Shown here: positions 44,502 through 55,656 of the stretch, in pieces
How positions within the stretch are numbered: the stretch's first letter is position 1
Layout of the letters: the number at the start of each line of letters is the position of its first letter
Source of the DNA: Pseudoglutamicibacter albus
GTDB lineage: Bacteria > Actinomycetota > Actinomycetes > Actinomycetales > Micrococcaceae
DNA: 64,000 nt
Assembly (NCBI RefSeq): GCF_022346425.1
Contig: NZ_JAKRCW010000004.1
Location: forward strand, 100,792-164,791
Reading direction: 5' to 3'
Translations under genes and position numbers: made by a program
The notes under the pieces: generated by a model
What the model was told of the DNA's origin: nothing
The model's input: the letters and a program-made list of their open reading frames with translations, nothing else
Databases searched by the model: none

Positions 44502-44571
44502 GGGGAATCCAGCTGGGATGCGAGAGACTGAAGGAACACGGTTTCGGCTGCCAATCGAAACTGACGTTCCC
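44502..44571 (+). other. Possible structured leader before serC
   Basis: GGGAA (44503-44507) can pair with TTCCC (44567-44571), enclosing the self-complementary CCAGCTGG and a GTTTCG/CGAAAC stem (44541-44546 with 44556-44561), just before the serC ribosome site. No known riboswitch class was recognised. Confidence 0.3.
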
Positions 44572-44586
44572 GAGCTAGGAGTATGA

Positions 44587-45702
<1,116 letters not shown>

Positions 45703-45730
45703 CCCGAGGTAGCTAACCTTTTTAGGATTT

Positions 45731-45773
45731 AAACGTTGTTGGGGCGAGGATCTTCCTCGTCCCAACAACGTTT
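45731..45773. terminator. Terminator between serC and the DUF3027 gene
   Basis: About 20-bp arms (AAACGTTGTTGGGGCGAGGA, 45731-45750, and its near complement 45754-45773) around a 3-nt loop, between convergent genes. Confidence 0.85.
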
Positions 45774-45835
45774 AACACTGCAGCTATTGGTTCAGTGTCC
45801 CGCGTTACCGTTCACGGGTACCGAAAACCTGGTGC

Positions 45836-46471
45836 CTAGCTTTTCTTGTTGCTCCGGTGGCCACGGCGGCGACGGCGCCGGCGACGACGCTGCAACGCTT
45901 CGCGACGAGCCGCACGGTTCCCTGGAGCACCACCGGCTGCCTTGCCCGTAAGGTCTTCTTCAACGTCCGCATCGCCGGTCGCGTCTTCAGCAGCTGAGTC
46001 TTCTTCTGCCTCAACTTCCGCATCGGCCACATCACTGTGTGCGCGGCGTGGAGCATCATCCGCGTCGTCTCCAGTTTCGCTGGCGCCTTCATCGGCCTCA
46101 GCCCCGTGTCGCGTTTGCTCTTCAGCCTCTTCGGCTTCCCGCTTAGCGGCTTGCTCCTCTTTATACGCGCGCATCCGTTCTTCCCACGGAACCCAATCCG
46201 GCGCCAAAAGAGCCCCGTCGCCAGGAACCAAGCCAGACTCATTGACGGTGGGGGTCTTCCCGCGGGGTGGACGGGTCAACGTCACGTACCAACGCCAACC
46301 CACATAGCCGTCCTGGGTGCATTCAAAATAGTGGGTCACCACGCGGGAATCTTCCGCGACCGCCTCCAGGTGTTCGCCCACAACCGTTTCAGGCTCGTGT
46401 TCAAGCAACGCGTCGCGGGCCTGCGTTTTGGCTTCCGCCAGCACCGAATCGAGTTTCGGTTTACGGGCCAC
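45836..46471 (-). CDS. DUF3027 family protein
   Basis: 211 residues. The N-terminal 110 residues match the actinobacterial DUF3027 pattern (VTHYFECTQDGYVGWRWYVT, GDGALLAPDWVPWEERM). The rest is an acidic linker ending in a run of about nine arginines and a lysine-rich tail, suggesting nucleic-acid binding. Function unknown. ATG start with a good purine run upstream. Confidence 0.85.
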   Translation of the reverse strand: MARKPKLDSVLAEAKTQARDALLEHEPETVVGEHLEAVAEDSRVVTHYFECTQDGYVGWRWYVTLTRPPRGKTPTVNESGLVPGDGALLAPDWVPWEERMRAYKEEQAAKREAEEAEEQTRHGAEADEGASETGDDADDAPRRAHSDVADAEVEAEEDSAAEDATGDADVEEDLTGKAAGGAPGNRAARREALQRRRRRRRRRGHRSNKKS

Positions 46472-46569
46472 GTTTCCTCCTTAGCGTCACACGGGATCCG
46501 GATGGCCGCGTGTGCACAACGTTCTTGACTTTTAAGCCTACGACATCGTTTAGCGCTACCATTGCACTG

Positions 46570-46941
46570 ATGACGCAGCAGAATTTTGGCCAAGACTCTA
46601 GCCACGAAAGCCCCGCCGAGGGCGCAGGTGAAGTATTCACCGAGGACGCTCAGGCACCGCTGGATTCCCCCGAACAAGCCGCCGATGTGAAGACAGCGAG
46701 CCGCCCAGTGTGGACGGCCGTCCTAGTTATGACGGCGATCGCCGGCGTGGTCAGCTTGTTCGCTCTGCTCGGCATCTTGGTCGACTACTTCTTAGGTCTT
46801 GGCTTTGGCCGTTACTTCACTGCGGTTGGTTTATGGGGCCTGCCTACCGCTTTCGCTGGCGTCATGATCCTGATTGTGTGGGGTGCCGTTGAACGCTCCC
46901 GCGCGAACCGCCGCGTTGCGCACTCACATCCTGAAGAATAA
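46570..46941 (+). CDS. Small two-helix membrane protein
   Basis: 123 residues from ATG 46570. An acidic, disordered N-terminus (about 45 residues) is followed by two membrane helices (VWTAVLVMTAIAGVVSLFAL and FTAVGLWGLPTAFAGVMILI). Divergent from the DUF3027 gene, as is common for uncharacterised actinobacterial membrane proteins. Family not recognised. Confidence 0.7.
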   Translation: MTQQNFGQDSSHESPAEGAGEVFTEDAQAPLDSPEQAADVKTASRPVWTAVLVMTAIAGVVSLFALLGILVDYFLGLGFGRYFTAVGLWGLPTAFAGVMILIVWGAVERSRANRRVAHSHPEE

Positions 46942-47082
46942 CGATGCGCTAGCGCCCTAGCATCGGCCGCGCTTCACTCCTTGCAGCATTCCTAACGCGG
47001 TCACTTCTTCATCCAGCAAGCATCTGGCTGGCGTCCTGCTACCGTTCAGCAAACATCCAGCTTCCGGCGCCATAATAAGCCC

Positions 47083-47790
47083 ATGAAACCCAACGCATCT
47101 GAAGCTAAGTTGCTCGTTGTTGATGACGAGCCAAACATTCGTGAGCTCCTTGCTACCTCATTGCGTTTCGCTGGTTTTGACGTGGTTGCGGCGGGCACCG
47201 GCCAGGAGGCTCTCGCCGCGGTAGAGCGCGAGGAACCTGACCTTGCGGTCATGGACGTCATGTTGCCTGACCTTGATGGCTTCGAGGTGACGCGTCGCCT
47301 ACGTGAAACAGGCCGGCACTTCCCTGTCGTGTTTTTGACGGCGCGTGATGACACGAGCGATAAAGTCACGGGGCTCACGGTCGGTGGTGACGACTACGTG
47401 ACCAAACCGTTCTCGCTGGATGAGGTAGTTGCCCGCATCCGTGCCGTGTTGCGCCGTACCCAGCCTGAGATGGAGAACGAGATCCTAAGGGTGGCTGATC
47501 TTGAGCTTGATGATGACGCGCACGAGGTTCGCCGCCGTGGCGAGACCATCGACCTCTCCCCTACCGAGTTCAAGCTGTTGCGTTATCTCATGATGAACCC
47601 GAACCGTGTGCTTTCGAAAGCCCAGATTCTGGATCACGTATGGGAGTACGACTTCAACGGTGACGCCTCGATCGTCGAATCCTATATTTCATATCTACGC
47701 CGCAAGGTGGATGCTCCGCATGATTGGGAGCCACTGATTCACACCAAGCGGGGTGTCGGCTATTTGTTGCGCACCCCTGAAAAGCGATAG
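47083..47790 (+). CDS. OmpR/PhoB-type response regulator
   Basis: 235 residues. Receiver domain with Asp14-Asp15, phospho-acceptor Asp58 in AVMDVMLPDLDGFEV and Lys in DDYVTKPFS. The winged-helix effector domain contains LSPTEFKLLRYLMMNPNRVL and IVESYISYLRRKVD. Close to the TrcR/PrrA-like actinobacterial class. The kinase gene begins 11 bp downstream. The signal is unknown. Confidence 0.93.
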   Translation: MKPNASEAKLLVVDDEPNIRELLATSLRFAGFDVVAAGTGQEALAAVEREEPDLAVMDVMLPDLDGFEVTRRLRETGRHFPVVFLTARDDTSDKVTGLTVGGDDYVTKPFSLDEVVARIRAVLRRTQPEMENEILRVADLELDDDAHEVRRRGETIDLSPTEFKLLRYLMMNPNRVLSKAQILDHVWEYDFNGDASIVESYISYLRRKVDAPHDWEPLIHTKRGVGYLLRTPEKR

Positions 47791-47801
47791 GTTCTACCTC
47801 T

Positions 47802-49427
47802 TTGCTGGACTGGTTTCGCCGTACTCTTCGCCGCATTTCGCTTCGGTCTAAGCTCGTTGCGATGATGGCTGGCCTCATGATGGCCGGCATCGCTGTGACG
47901 GCGTGGGGCACCGCGCAGACAACCCAAGCGGCGTTGATGGAGCGGGTGGACCGTGACTTAGCAACCAACATAGGTGAGCTGCAGACGGGCCTCGAGGTTG
48001 CGTTACGTACAGGTTCGGACCGGGTGACGGGTACTTCACCGAACGCGTTGACGTTCTTTGGTCAGCTGTATGACGAGAACGGCGAGGCTGTTCTGACGAA
48101 GGGTGTCGGGACGGTGGATCAGCCAGCGCTCCCCTCGGTCACCGCTGAAGTTGTGCATGAGCATGACCGGCGCCCTTTCACGGTGGCTGGCACCGACCCG
48201 ACCTCGCGTGGTTGGCGTGTCAAGGCCGTGATGCGTTCGGACCGTCCAGGCACCATGGTGATTGCGTGGCCGTTACGGGATACAGTGCGCACGGTTGAGC
48301 AGGCGACGGCCTCAATCTTGGTTGCTGGCACGCTCGCGACCATGGTGATGTCGCTGGTGGGCTACGTCATCACAACGCGGGCCTTCAAGCCGTTGTCCGA
48401 TGTTGAGCGGACCGCCGCGAAGATCGCTGGCGGTGACTTGTCATTGCGTGTGCCCAAGTACCCGCTGGAGACCGAAGTCGGTAGCCTTTCGGAGTCTTTG
48501 AACGTCATGTTGTCCCGGATTGAGTCCGCGTTCAAGGCACAGCAGGTTTCCGAGGAGAAGATGCGGCGCTTCATCCAGGACGCCTCGCACGAGTTACGAA
48601 CGCCGTTGGTGACGATCCGCGGCTATTCGGAACTGTATCGTCACGGCGGCATCCCTGTTGGTGAGCCGTTGGATCAGGCGATGGGCCGGGTCGAGTCTGA
48701 AGCTAAGCGGATGACTCAGTTGGTTGAGGACTTGTTGACGCTGGCTCGCCTGGATGAAGAACGCCCGCTGGAATCGCAGGAAGTAGATTTGCTGATTCTT
48801 GCGCACGATGCGGTGGCTGATGCCCGCGTGAGCGCACCTGATCGGACCATCAGTTTGGTAGGGATCGATGGCGAGCCTCCTGTTTCTGCGCCGACGCGCG
48901 GTGATGAGGCGAAGCTGCGTCAGGTTTTGGTGAACCTCATGACGAACGCGATGCGGTATACGCCGGAGGGTTCCCCGATTGAGGTTGCAGTGGGTTCCCG
49001 TTCGGTGGTTGAGGGGCATGACGTCGTGGTTCTTGCGATCGTGGATCATGGCCCAGGTATTAAGCCGGAGGATGCTCACCGTATTTTTGAGCGGTTCTAT
49101 CGCGGTGATGAGTCCCGGGACCGTGAGACCGGAGGCACCGGTTTGGGTCTGGCGATTGTTGCGGCGATCGCTAAGCAGCACGACGGCAGCGTCGTGATCA
49201 CTGATACCCCCGGTGGTGGGGCCACACTCGAGTTGCGCTTGCCGAGGATTGAGCTTTCAGAGATGGAAGACAGCTACGACGACAGCGATGACGACACTGA
49301 CGACGACAGCGGCAACCTGGGTGACACCGGCAACCTGGGTGACAGCGACCGACCGGATGACAGCGGCAACGACGCCGTGCCTGGGGTTTCTGGTCGCTTG
49401 ATGCCGCCACCTCCCCCAGAGAGTTAG
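47802..49427 (+). CDS. Membrane histidine kinase with acidic C-terminal tail
   Basis: 541 residues; TTG start. Helix 1 (LVAMMAGLMMAGIAVTAWG), an extracytoplasmic domain of about 130 residues, helix 2 (ILVAGTLATMVMSLVGYVIT), HAMP, HisKA with DASHELRTPLVTIRGYSE, HATPase with NLMTNAMRYTPEGSPIEV, DHGPGIKPED and GGTGLGLAIVAAIA. After the kinase core come about 55 extra residues, rich in Asp with repeated GNLGD, ending in a Pro run. Partner of the preceding response regulator. Confidence 0.9.
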   Translation: MLDWFRRTLRRISLRSKLVAMMAGLMMAGIAVTAWGTAQTTQAALMERVDRDLATNIGELQTGLEVALRTGSDRVTGTSPNALTFFGQLYDENGEAVLTKGVGTVDQPALPSVTAEVVHEHDRRPFTVAGTDPTSRGWRVKAVMRSDRPGTMVIAWPLRDTVRTVEQATASILVAGTLATMVMSLVGYVITTRAFKPLSDVERTAAKIAGGDLSLRVPKYPLETEVGSLSESLNVMLSRIESAFKAQQVSEEKMRRFIQDASHELRTPLVTIRGYSELYRHGGIPVGEPLDQAMGRVESEAKRMTQLVEDLLTLARLDEERPLESQEVDLLILAHDAVADARVSAPDRTISLVGIDGEPPVSAPTRGDEAKLRQVLVNLMTNAMRYTPEGSPIEVAVGSRSVVEGHDVVVLAIVDHGPGIKPEDAHRIFERFYRGDESRDRETGGTGLGLAIVAAIAKQHDGSVVITDTPGGGATLELRLPRIELSEMEDSYDDSDDDTDDDSGNLGDTGNLGDSDRPDDSGNDAVPGVSGRLMPPPPPES

Positions 49428-49639
49428 AAGCTTCGGAACAGTAGTGTGAGGGTTGCAGCGGGGTGAGGGTTGCAGAAGCGCCAACTGCGCCGTCCCGTTA
49501 TTCACAGGGGCTCAGACTCCCGTACTTGTCCACATCTTTTGGTGATGCGACCGAGTCGAGTCGGTGTTTTCATAACGTGGTGACCAGGGCCAAGAACGGA
49601 CCTGAATCAACACCATTCCGATTTGTGGAGGTTTTCACC

Positions 49640-49930
49640 ATGGCAATGTTCGCAACCGATACTGGACTCATGCGGCAGAAGTCGGCAGCTGTTTTGGCTA
49701 CCGCGGAACGTGTACGTGCTGAGGTCGATAGCATGCGTGCTTCGCTCACTGAACTGCAGGGCACGTGGAGCGGTTCGGCGTCCGCTAACTTTCAAAACAT
49801 CGTTGCGCAGTGGCGGGCCACCCAGGCCCGCGTTGAAGAGTCACTGTCTCAGATTTCCGTTGCTCTCACGCGTGCGTCTGAACAGTATGACCAGGTTGAG
49901 CAGGCGAATATGAGTTTGTTCGCTCAGTAG
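49640..49930 (+). CDS. WXG100 (ESAT-6-like) protein
   Basis: 96 residues from ATG 49640 (GGAGG 9 nt upstream). Two helices with the central turn GTWSGSASANFQ, a WXG motif variant WSG, which is typical of secreted ESX/type VII substrates. No partner WXG100 gene, EccC ATPase or other type VII gene is adjacent. The protein could be exported by a system encoded elsewhere. Confidence 0.9.
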   Translation: MAMFATDTGLMRQKSAAVLATAERVRAEVDSMRASLTELQGTWSGSASANFQNIVAQWRATQARVEESLSQISVALTRASEQYDQVEQANMSLFAQ

Positions 49931-50005
49931 CCTTGCATCACGCTGAAGGTATCCCGGCCGCGGTGGTGCCGCCAACCTCGGGCGGCGCCCTCTAGGCTGG
50001 GGTGC

Positions 50006-50944
50006 ATGACGATTCTGATTGATCCTCCCGTGTGGCCGGCCCACGGAACCCACTTTTCACATGTGGTGTCAGATACGTCTTTGGAGGAGCTTCACGCGTT
50101 TGCGCAGCGCGCGGGTCTTCCTCAGCAGGCTTTCGACCATGACCATTACGACGTCCCACTGCGAGTCTATGATTCCCTCATCGCACTGGGCGCGGTCCCA
50201 GTCTCAGCTGCTGAGCTGACTAGGAGGTTGCGTGACTCAGGCTTGCGCGTTCCAGCACGTGATCGCATCGAGCGTATTGAAACCCGCCTGGCGAGCGAAT
50301 TCGAGCGCCTCTTGCCGGGGCAGGCAGGGTTGTGCCGTGGGTTGCTTGAGCGGTGGAAGGAACCGCACCGCCGCTATCACGACCTGCGGCATTTGAATCA
50401 GGTGCTCGCCAGCATCAACACGATCGCAACATCTTCCGGTATGGATGATATGCACGGTGGCCGAACCGCCGTGCGTACCGCGCGTTTGGCCGCGTGGTGG
50501 CATGACGCGGTCTACGAGGGCAAACCTGGCGAGGACGAACACGCATCAGCCGAATTAGCGGCTCAACAGCTCCAGGGTGTCGTGGAGCATGATGTTGTGC
50601 ACCGTGTTTATCGCGCGATCCTGGCAACCGCTGATCACGCCGCTTACGCTCGGGAGGCAGTTCAGGGGCGGGGCGAGGTTGATGCAGGAGTGAGCGTGTT
50701 GCTGGATGCGGATTTGTCTGTTCTGGCGCGCCCCCACGCCGGTTATCAGCGCTATGTTTTGGATGTCCGCAACGAATACGCGCACGTTCCTGACGAGGAT
50801 TTCGTTGCGGGACGAACCCGTATTTTGAAGGGAATGCTGGCAACACCGCAGCTCTACATCACGGATTTCGCGGTACAGAACTGGGAAGCTAAAGCAAGGT
50901 CTAATATCGCTGGAGAGCTGGCCCGCTTGAACATCCATCATTAG
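50006..50944 (+). CDS. DUF4031 domain fused to an HD-type phosphohydrolase
   Basis: 312 residues. Residues 1-85 match DUF4031 (MTILIDPPVWPAHGTHFSHV, FDHDHYDVPLRVYDSLIALG). Residues about 100-300 resemble the predicted metal-dependent HD phosphohydrolases (RRYHDLRHLNQVL, AAWWHDAVYEG, the H...HD ligands, and VLLDADLSVLA with a late Asp). It may act on nucleotides or small phosphorylated metabolites; no substrate is known. Confidence 0.8.
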   Translation: MTILIDPPVWPAHGTHFSHVVSDTSLEELHAFAQRAGLPQQAFDHDHYDVPLRVYDSLIALGAVPVSAAELTRRLRDSGLRVPARDRIERIETRLASEFERLLPGQAGLCRGLLERWKEPHRRYHDLRHLNQVLASINTIATSSGMDDMHGGRTAVRTARLAAWWHDAVYEGKPGEDEHASAELAAQQLQGVVEHDVVHRVYRAILATADHAAYAREAVQGRGEVDAGVSVLLDADLSVLARPHAGYQRYVLDVRNEYAHVPDEDFVAGRTRILKGMLATPQLYITDFAVQNWEAKARSNIAGELARLNIHH

Positions 50945-50962
50945 CTAGACCGCTACCGCAAC

Positions 50963-50999
50963 GAGGGCGGATCAGGAGACTTTTCCTTGGTCCGCCCTA
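50963..50999 (+). terminator. Terminator after the DUF4031-HD gene
   Basis: AGGGCGGA and TCCGCCCT arms, with a smaller AGGA/TCCT pair inside, followed by AAAATTT on the plus strand. Confidence 0.75.
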
Positions 51000-51013
51000 A
51001 AATTTACCCCTCA

Positions 51014-51032
51014 TACTATGGCAGACATAGTA
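51014..51032. promoter_or_regulatory. Putative PadR operator
   Basis: TACTATG (51014-51020) and CATAGTA (51026-51032) form a perfect 7-bp inverted repeat with a 5-bp spacer about 53 bp before the PadR start. PadR proteins usually repress their own operon through such sites. Confidence 0.6.
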
Positions 51033-51084
51033 CGTCACGTGTAGGATCAGATGTGAGACATCAGACACGAGGAACGGAGATGAC

Positions 51085-51420
51085 ATGATCAGCGGAGATG
51101 TCATCCGCGGCGTGATCGACATTCTTGTTCTCGAATGCGTCTGGGATGAACCTTCATACGGATACGCGATATCCAAGCACATCGAAAACCGGGCAGCCGG
51201 GCGCTACAGCATCAAGGAGACCACGCTGTATTCGGCCATGCGCAGGCTAGAGAACGCAGGTTCTCTCGAATCCTTCAAAGGGGCTTCGGAGACCGGCCGC
51301 CCCCGCACCTACTACCGAATCACCGACGATGGCCACAGCTTTTACCTGGCACGGTGCCAAGAGTGGCTTGCCACCGTCGAGATGGTCAGTCTTTTCATCA
51401 GGAATGAGGAGCTATCATGA
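51085..51420 (+). CDS. PadR-family transcriptional regulator
   Basis: 111 residues; ATG with GGAACGGAG upstream. The PadR winged helix is clear: GVIDILVLECVWDEPSYGYA, KETTLYSAMRRLENAGSLES, GRPRTYYRITDDGH. It overlaps the following membrane-protein gene by 4 bp, the common pairing in which PadR represses a HAAS/DUF1700 partner in response to drugs or envelope stress. Confidence 0.92.
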   Translation: MISGDVIRGVIDILVLECVWDEPSYGYAISKHIENRAAGRYSIKETTLYSAMRRLENAGSLESFKGASETGRPRTYYRITDDGHSFYLARCQEWLATVEMVSLFIRNEELS

Positions 51421-52430
51421 ACGCAATCCAGAGCTACATCGAAAACATGTTCAATGCACTGCCTGATTCCCGTGAGGTCAGGCGGGCCCGATCCGAACTG
51501 CTACAGATGTGCGAAGACCGGTACACAGAACTTCGTAATTCTGGGGCAAGCGACAACGAAGCCGTGGGTAAGGTCATCACGCAGTTCGGCAACCTGGACG
51601 AACTCGCTGATGAGCTGGGGATCCGCACCGAATTCGAAACCTCCCGAGAATCTTCGGTACACCTTTCGAAAGTGGACGCTGAGAACTTCTTACGTCAGCG
51701 CCGCCGCACCGCTCGCTTCGTCGCGGTAGGGGTCTTCCTCATCCTGCTGGGGTGCGGTTTCATCGCTACGTTCGGCATAGCCAATGATTCACCGCGCGGT
51801 GCGTTCTTCACGAATACCGGCCCGTTATCTCCACTGTCTGTCGGTTTGGCTGGCCTGTTCGTTTCCGTGGCGATCGGTGTTGCCCTGTTCTTCGTATCTG
51901 GCTCTTCCCGTAATGGAGTCAGTCTCAACGAGTTCGACTCAGTTGATCTTGAACCGAATGTTCTGCTCGCATACGAAAGAGAGAAGAAGCAACGTTCAAC
52001 GCGCACTAGCTTCTTGATGGGCGCTGGCGTGGCGCTCATCATTCTGGCGGTAGCTGCAATGGCTATTTGCGGCGCGGAAGCCGATGCTTCAACAACCCCT
52101 GAACGCTTCCATCAGGTCGGTTTGATGATCCTCTTCCCACTCACTGGTATTGGTGTTGGCTTCCTGACTATCGGCGGGATTGAACGTAGCGCCTATAACC
52201 AGTTAACCTCAACGCGCGACTACGCGCCGGAGAAGTTGGAGGCCCGCCGCAAGATCGACCGGATCGCCGGCCCTTACTGGTGCTTTGCCACTTTGGTCTT
52301 CCTTGTGTGGGCGTTCGCGTTCGACGCGTGGAGCACGGCTTGGGTGATCTGGCCTATCGCAGGTGTCCTGTTCGGGCTGATCGCCGCGCTCATCTCTTCT
52401 AGAGCAGAGGTGAAAGTAGAGCCAAGGTGA
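51417..52430 (+). CDS. HAAS/DUF1700-type membrane protein
   Basis: 337 residues. An N-terminal helical HAAS domain (IQSYIENMFNALPDSREVRR, AVGKVITQFGNLDELADELG) is followed by about six membrane helices (FVAVGVFLILLGCGFIATFG onward). Such proteins are encoded next to PadR regulators; some act in signal relay or transport but the function here is not known. Confidence 0.8.
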   Translation: MNAIQSYIENMFNALPDSREVRRARSELLQMCEDRYTELRNSGASDNEAVGKVITQFGNLDELADELGIRTEFETSRESSVHLSKVDAENFLRQRRRTARFVAVGVFLILLGCGFIATFGIANDSPRGAFFTNTGPLSPLSVGLAGLFVSVAIGVALFFVSGSSRNGVSLNEFDSVDLEPNVLLAYEREKKQRSTRTSFLMGAGVALIILAVAAMAICGAEADASTTPERFHQVGLMILFPLTGIGVGFLTIGGIERSAYNQLTSTRDYAPEKLEARRKIDRIAGPYWCFATLVFLVWAFAFDAWSTAWVIWPIAGVLFGLIAALISSRAEVKVEPR

Positions 52431-52432
52431 AA

Positions 52433-52475
52433 CAGTTGAGGCCCCGAACACGCTTCGTGTTCGGGGCCTCAACTG
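52433..52475. terminator. Bidirectional terminator between the PadR operon and groEL
   Basis: Perfect 20-bp arms (CAGTTGAGGCCCCGAACACG, 52433-52452, and its complement 52456-52475) with a CTT loop, between convergent genes. Confidence 0.9.
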
Positions 52476-52549
52476 TGTTCTGTAGGTTGCCCCGTTCTAG
52501 GAGCTACCCTGTTCCGCTGGTTCGGGTGAACCGCACGGTTAGTCGGGCA

Positions 52550-54400
<1,851 letters not shown>

Positions 54401-55141
54401 CTAGCGAGGCGTGTAGTCCGCTCCGAGCACCACGGTGATGTCGCTCGGGATGTTCTGGTGCTGATACGTCCCGGAGATCCCCAGGCTCCGAGCGACCTTC
54501 GCTGCGACCTGCGCGTCAGCTTCATTCTTGTAGTACACGAGGCTCGTGCTCTCGGGGCGGCTCCACTGCCCAGCAACTCTTGGCTGGAAGCCCTGCTGGG
54601 TCAGGTAGTTGGCTGCACCGCGCGCCATCCCGTTACGGTTGGTCGAGTTATAGACCGCCAACGGCACATCACGATCTTCACGAGCCGGCTCGCTACTTTC
54701 CTCGTCCTCACTTGGTGATCCGCTGCTCTCCGGCGACTCGCTCGATTCTTCGCTTTCGGCTTCTTCAGAGCTGGAGCCTCCAGAGTCCGCGCTTCCAGAT
54801 TCAGCGCCGTCGGCACCCGAGCCTTCCGTGTCAGACTCGCTCGGGCTCGGTTCCTCAGATTCCGTATCGCTTGCGCTCGCCTCTTCTGTTGTGGATGGCG
54901 AGGCTTGAGGTTGCTCGGTTTGTTTCTCGTCTTTTTTGAAGTCGCCGAATGCTTCGGCGGCCCACGGCCTCACAACGATGTACATCACGAGCCCCACCAC
55001 CAGCACGAACGCTCCAACGATCAGAAGCGGCCGCAACCGCTTAGTTGGGGACGGGAATTCAACCCAGTTCCTGTGAGCGCCAACCCGTTTGGATGTCTCG
55101 GGCACTGAGTCGAATTCGTCGGTGGGGTATCGATTGGCCAT
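54401..55141 (-). CDS. LytR_C-domain membrane protein
   Basis: 246 residues from ATG 55141 (GGAGGGATAGG upstream). Short cytoplasmic N-terminus, one membrane helix (LLIVGAFVLVVGLVMYIVV), a long acidic Ser/Glu linker, and a C-terminal LytR_C domain (LAVYNSTNRNGMARGAANYL, VVLGADYTPR). Such proteins are linked to cell-envelope regulation in actinobacteria; the reaction, if any, is unknown. It follows the DUF3263 gene by 7 bp. Confidence 0.85.
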   Translation of the reverse strand: MANRYPTDEFDSVPETSKRVGAHRNWVEFPSPTKRLRPLLIVGAFVLVVGLVMYIVVRPWAAEAFGDFKKDEKQTEQPQASPSTTEEASASDTESEEPSPSESDTEGSGADGAESGSADSGGSSSEEAESEESSESPESSGSPSEDEESSEPAREDRDVPLAVYNSTNRNGMARGAANYLTQQGFQPRVAGQWSRPESTSLVYYKNEADAQVAAKVARSLGISGTYQHQNIPSDITVVLGADYTPR

Positions 55142-55148
55142 GGTTGTC

Positions 55149-55508
55149 CTATCCCTCCATACTCGTTGCCCGGGTGTTGCCGGCGGCGGCCGTGCGCGCG
55201 GCTCGTTGTTGTTGTAGCCGCTCCACCACGTAGGGCGCATAGCGGCGGGCTACTGGCTGGTCGATGAGCCCATTGAGGATCTGGTAGTACTGCGTTGCTG
55301 TGAGTCCAAAGTTGGCGCGGATCGCGTCTTCTTTGGCGCCACTATATTTATAGGTCTTCTTCTCAAAGTCGAGGATCCCGCGATGCAGTTCGGGGAGGGT
55401 TTCATCCCCCGCTGCGGTCTCCCCCGCTGGAGAGTCTTCTGACTCAAGATTGGGATCGGTCAAGTTGGGTTCGGTCAAGGAGTGCCGGGGTTGAGGTGTT
55501 TCAGCCAC
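55149..55508 (-). CDS. DUF3263 family protein
   Basis: 119 residues; GTG start with AAAGGAGCGCA upstream. The core (ILDFEKKTYKYSGAKEDAIR, FGLTATQYYQILNGLIDQPV) is the helix-turn-helix-like DUF3263 of actinobacteria, flanked by a disordered N-terminus. It may bind DNA; unproven. It forms an operon with the LytR_C gene, a conserved actinobacterial pairing. Confidence 0.87.
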   Translation of the reverse strand: MAETPQPRHSLTEPNLTDPNLESEDSPAGETAAGDETLPELHRGILDFEKKTYKYSGAKEDAIRANFGLTATQYYQILNGLIDQPVARRYAPYVVERLQQQRAARTAAAGNTRATSMEG

Positions 55509-55656
55509 TGCGCTCCTTTGCTTGGTGTGCTATGCGGCGGCCCGCTTCTGGCCTAGCCTTCTGGCCTACCCCTCGGGCTTGTCCGTCTGGTGTGGCCGTC
55601 TAGTTTCGCCGCGGTGCGTGTTTCATTCTAACCGTCGCACATGCCAGCATTGATTT

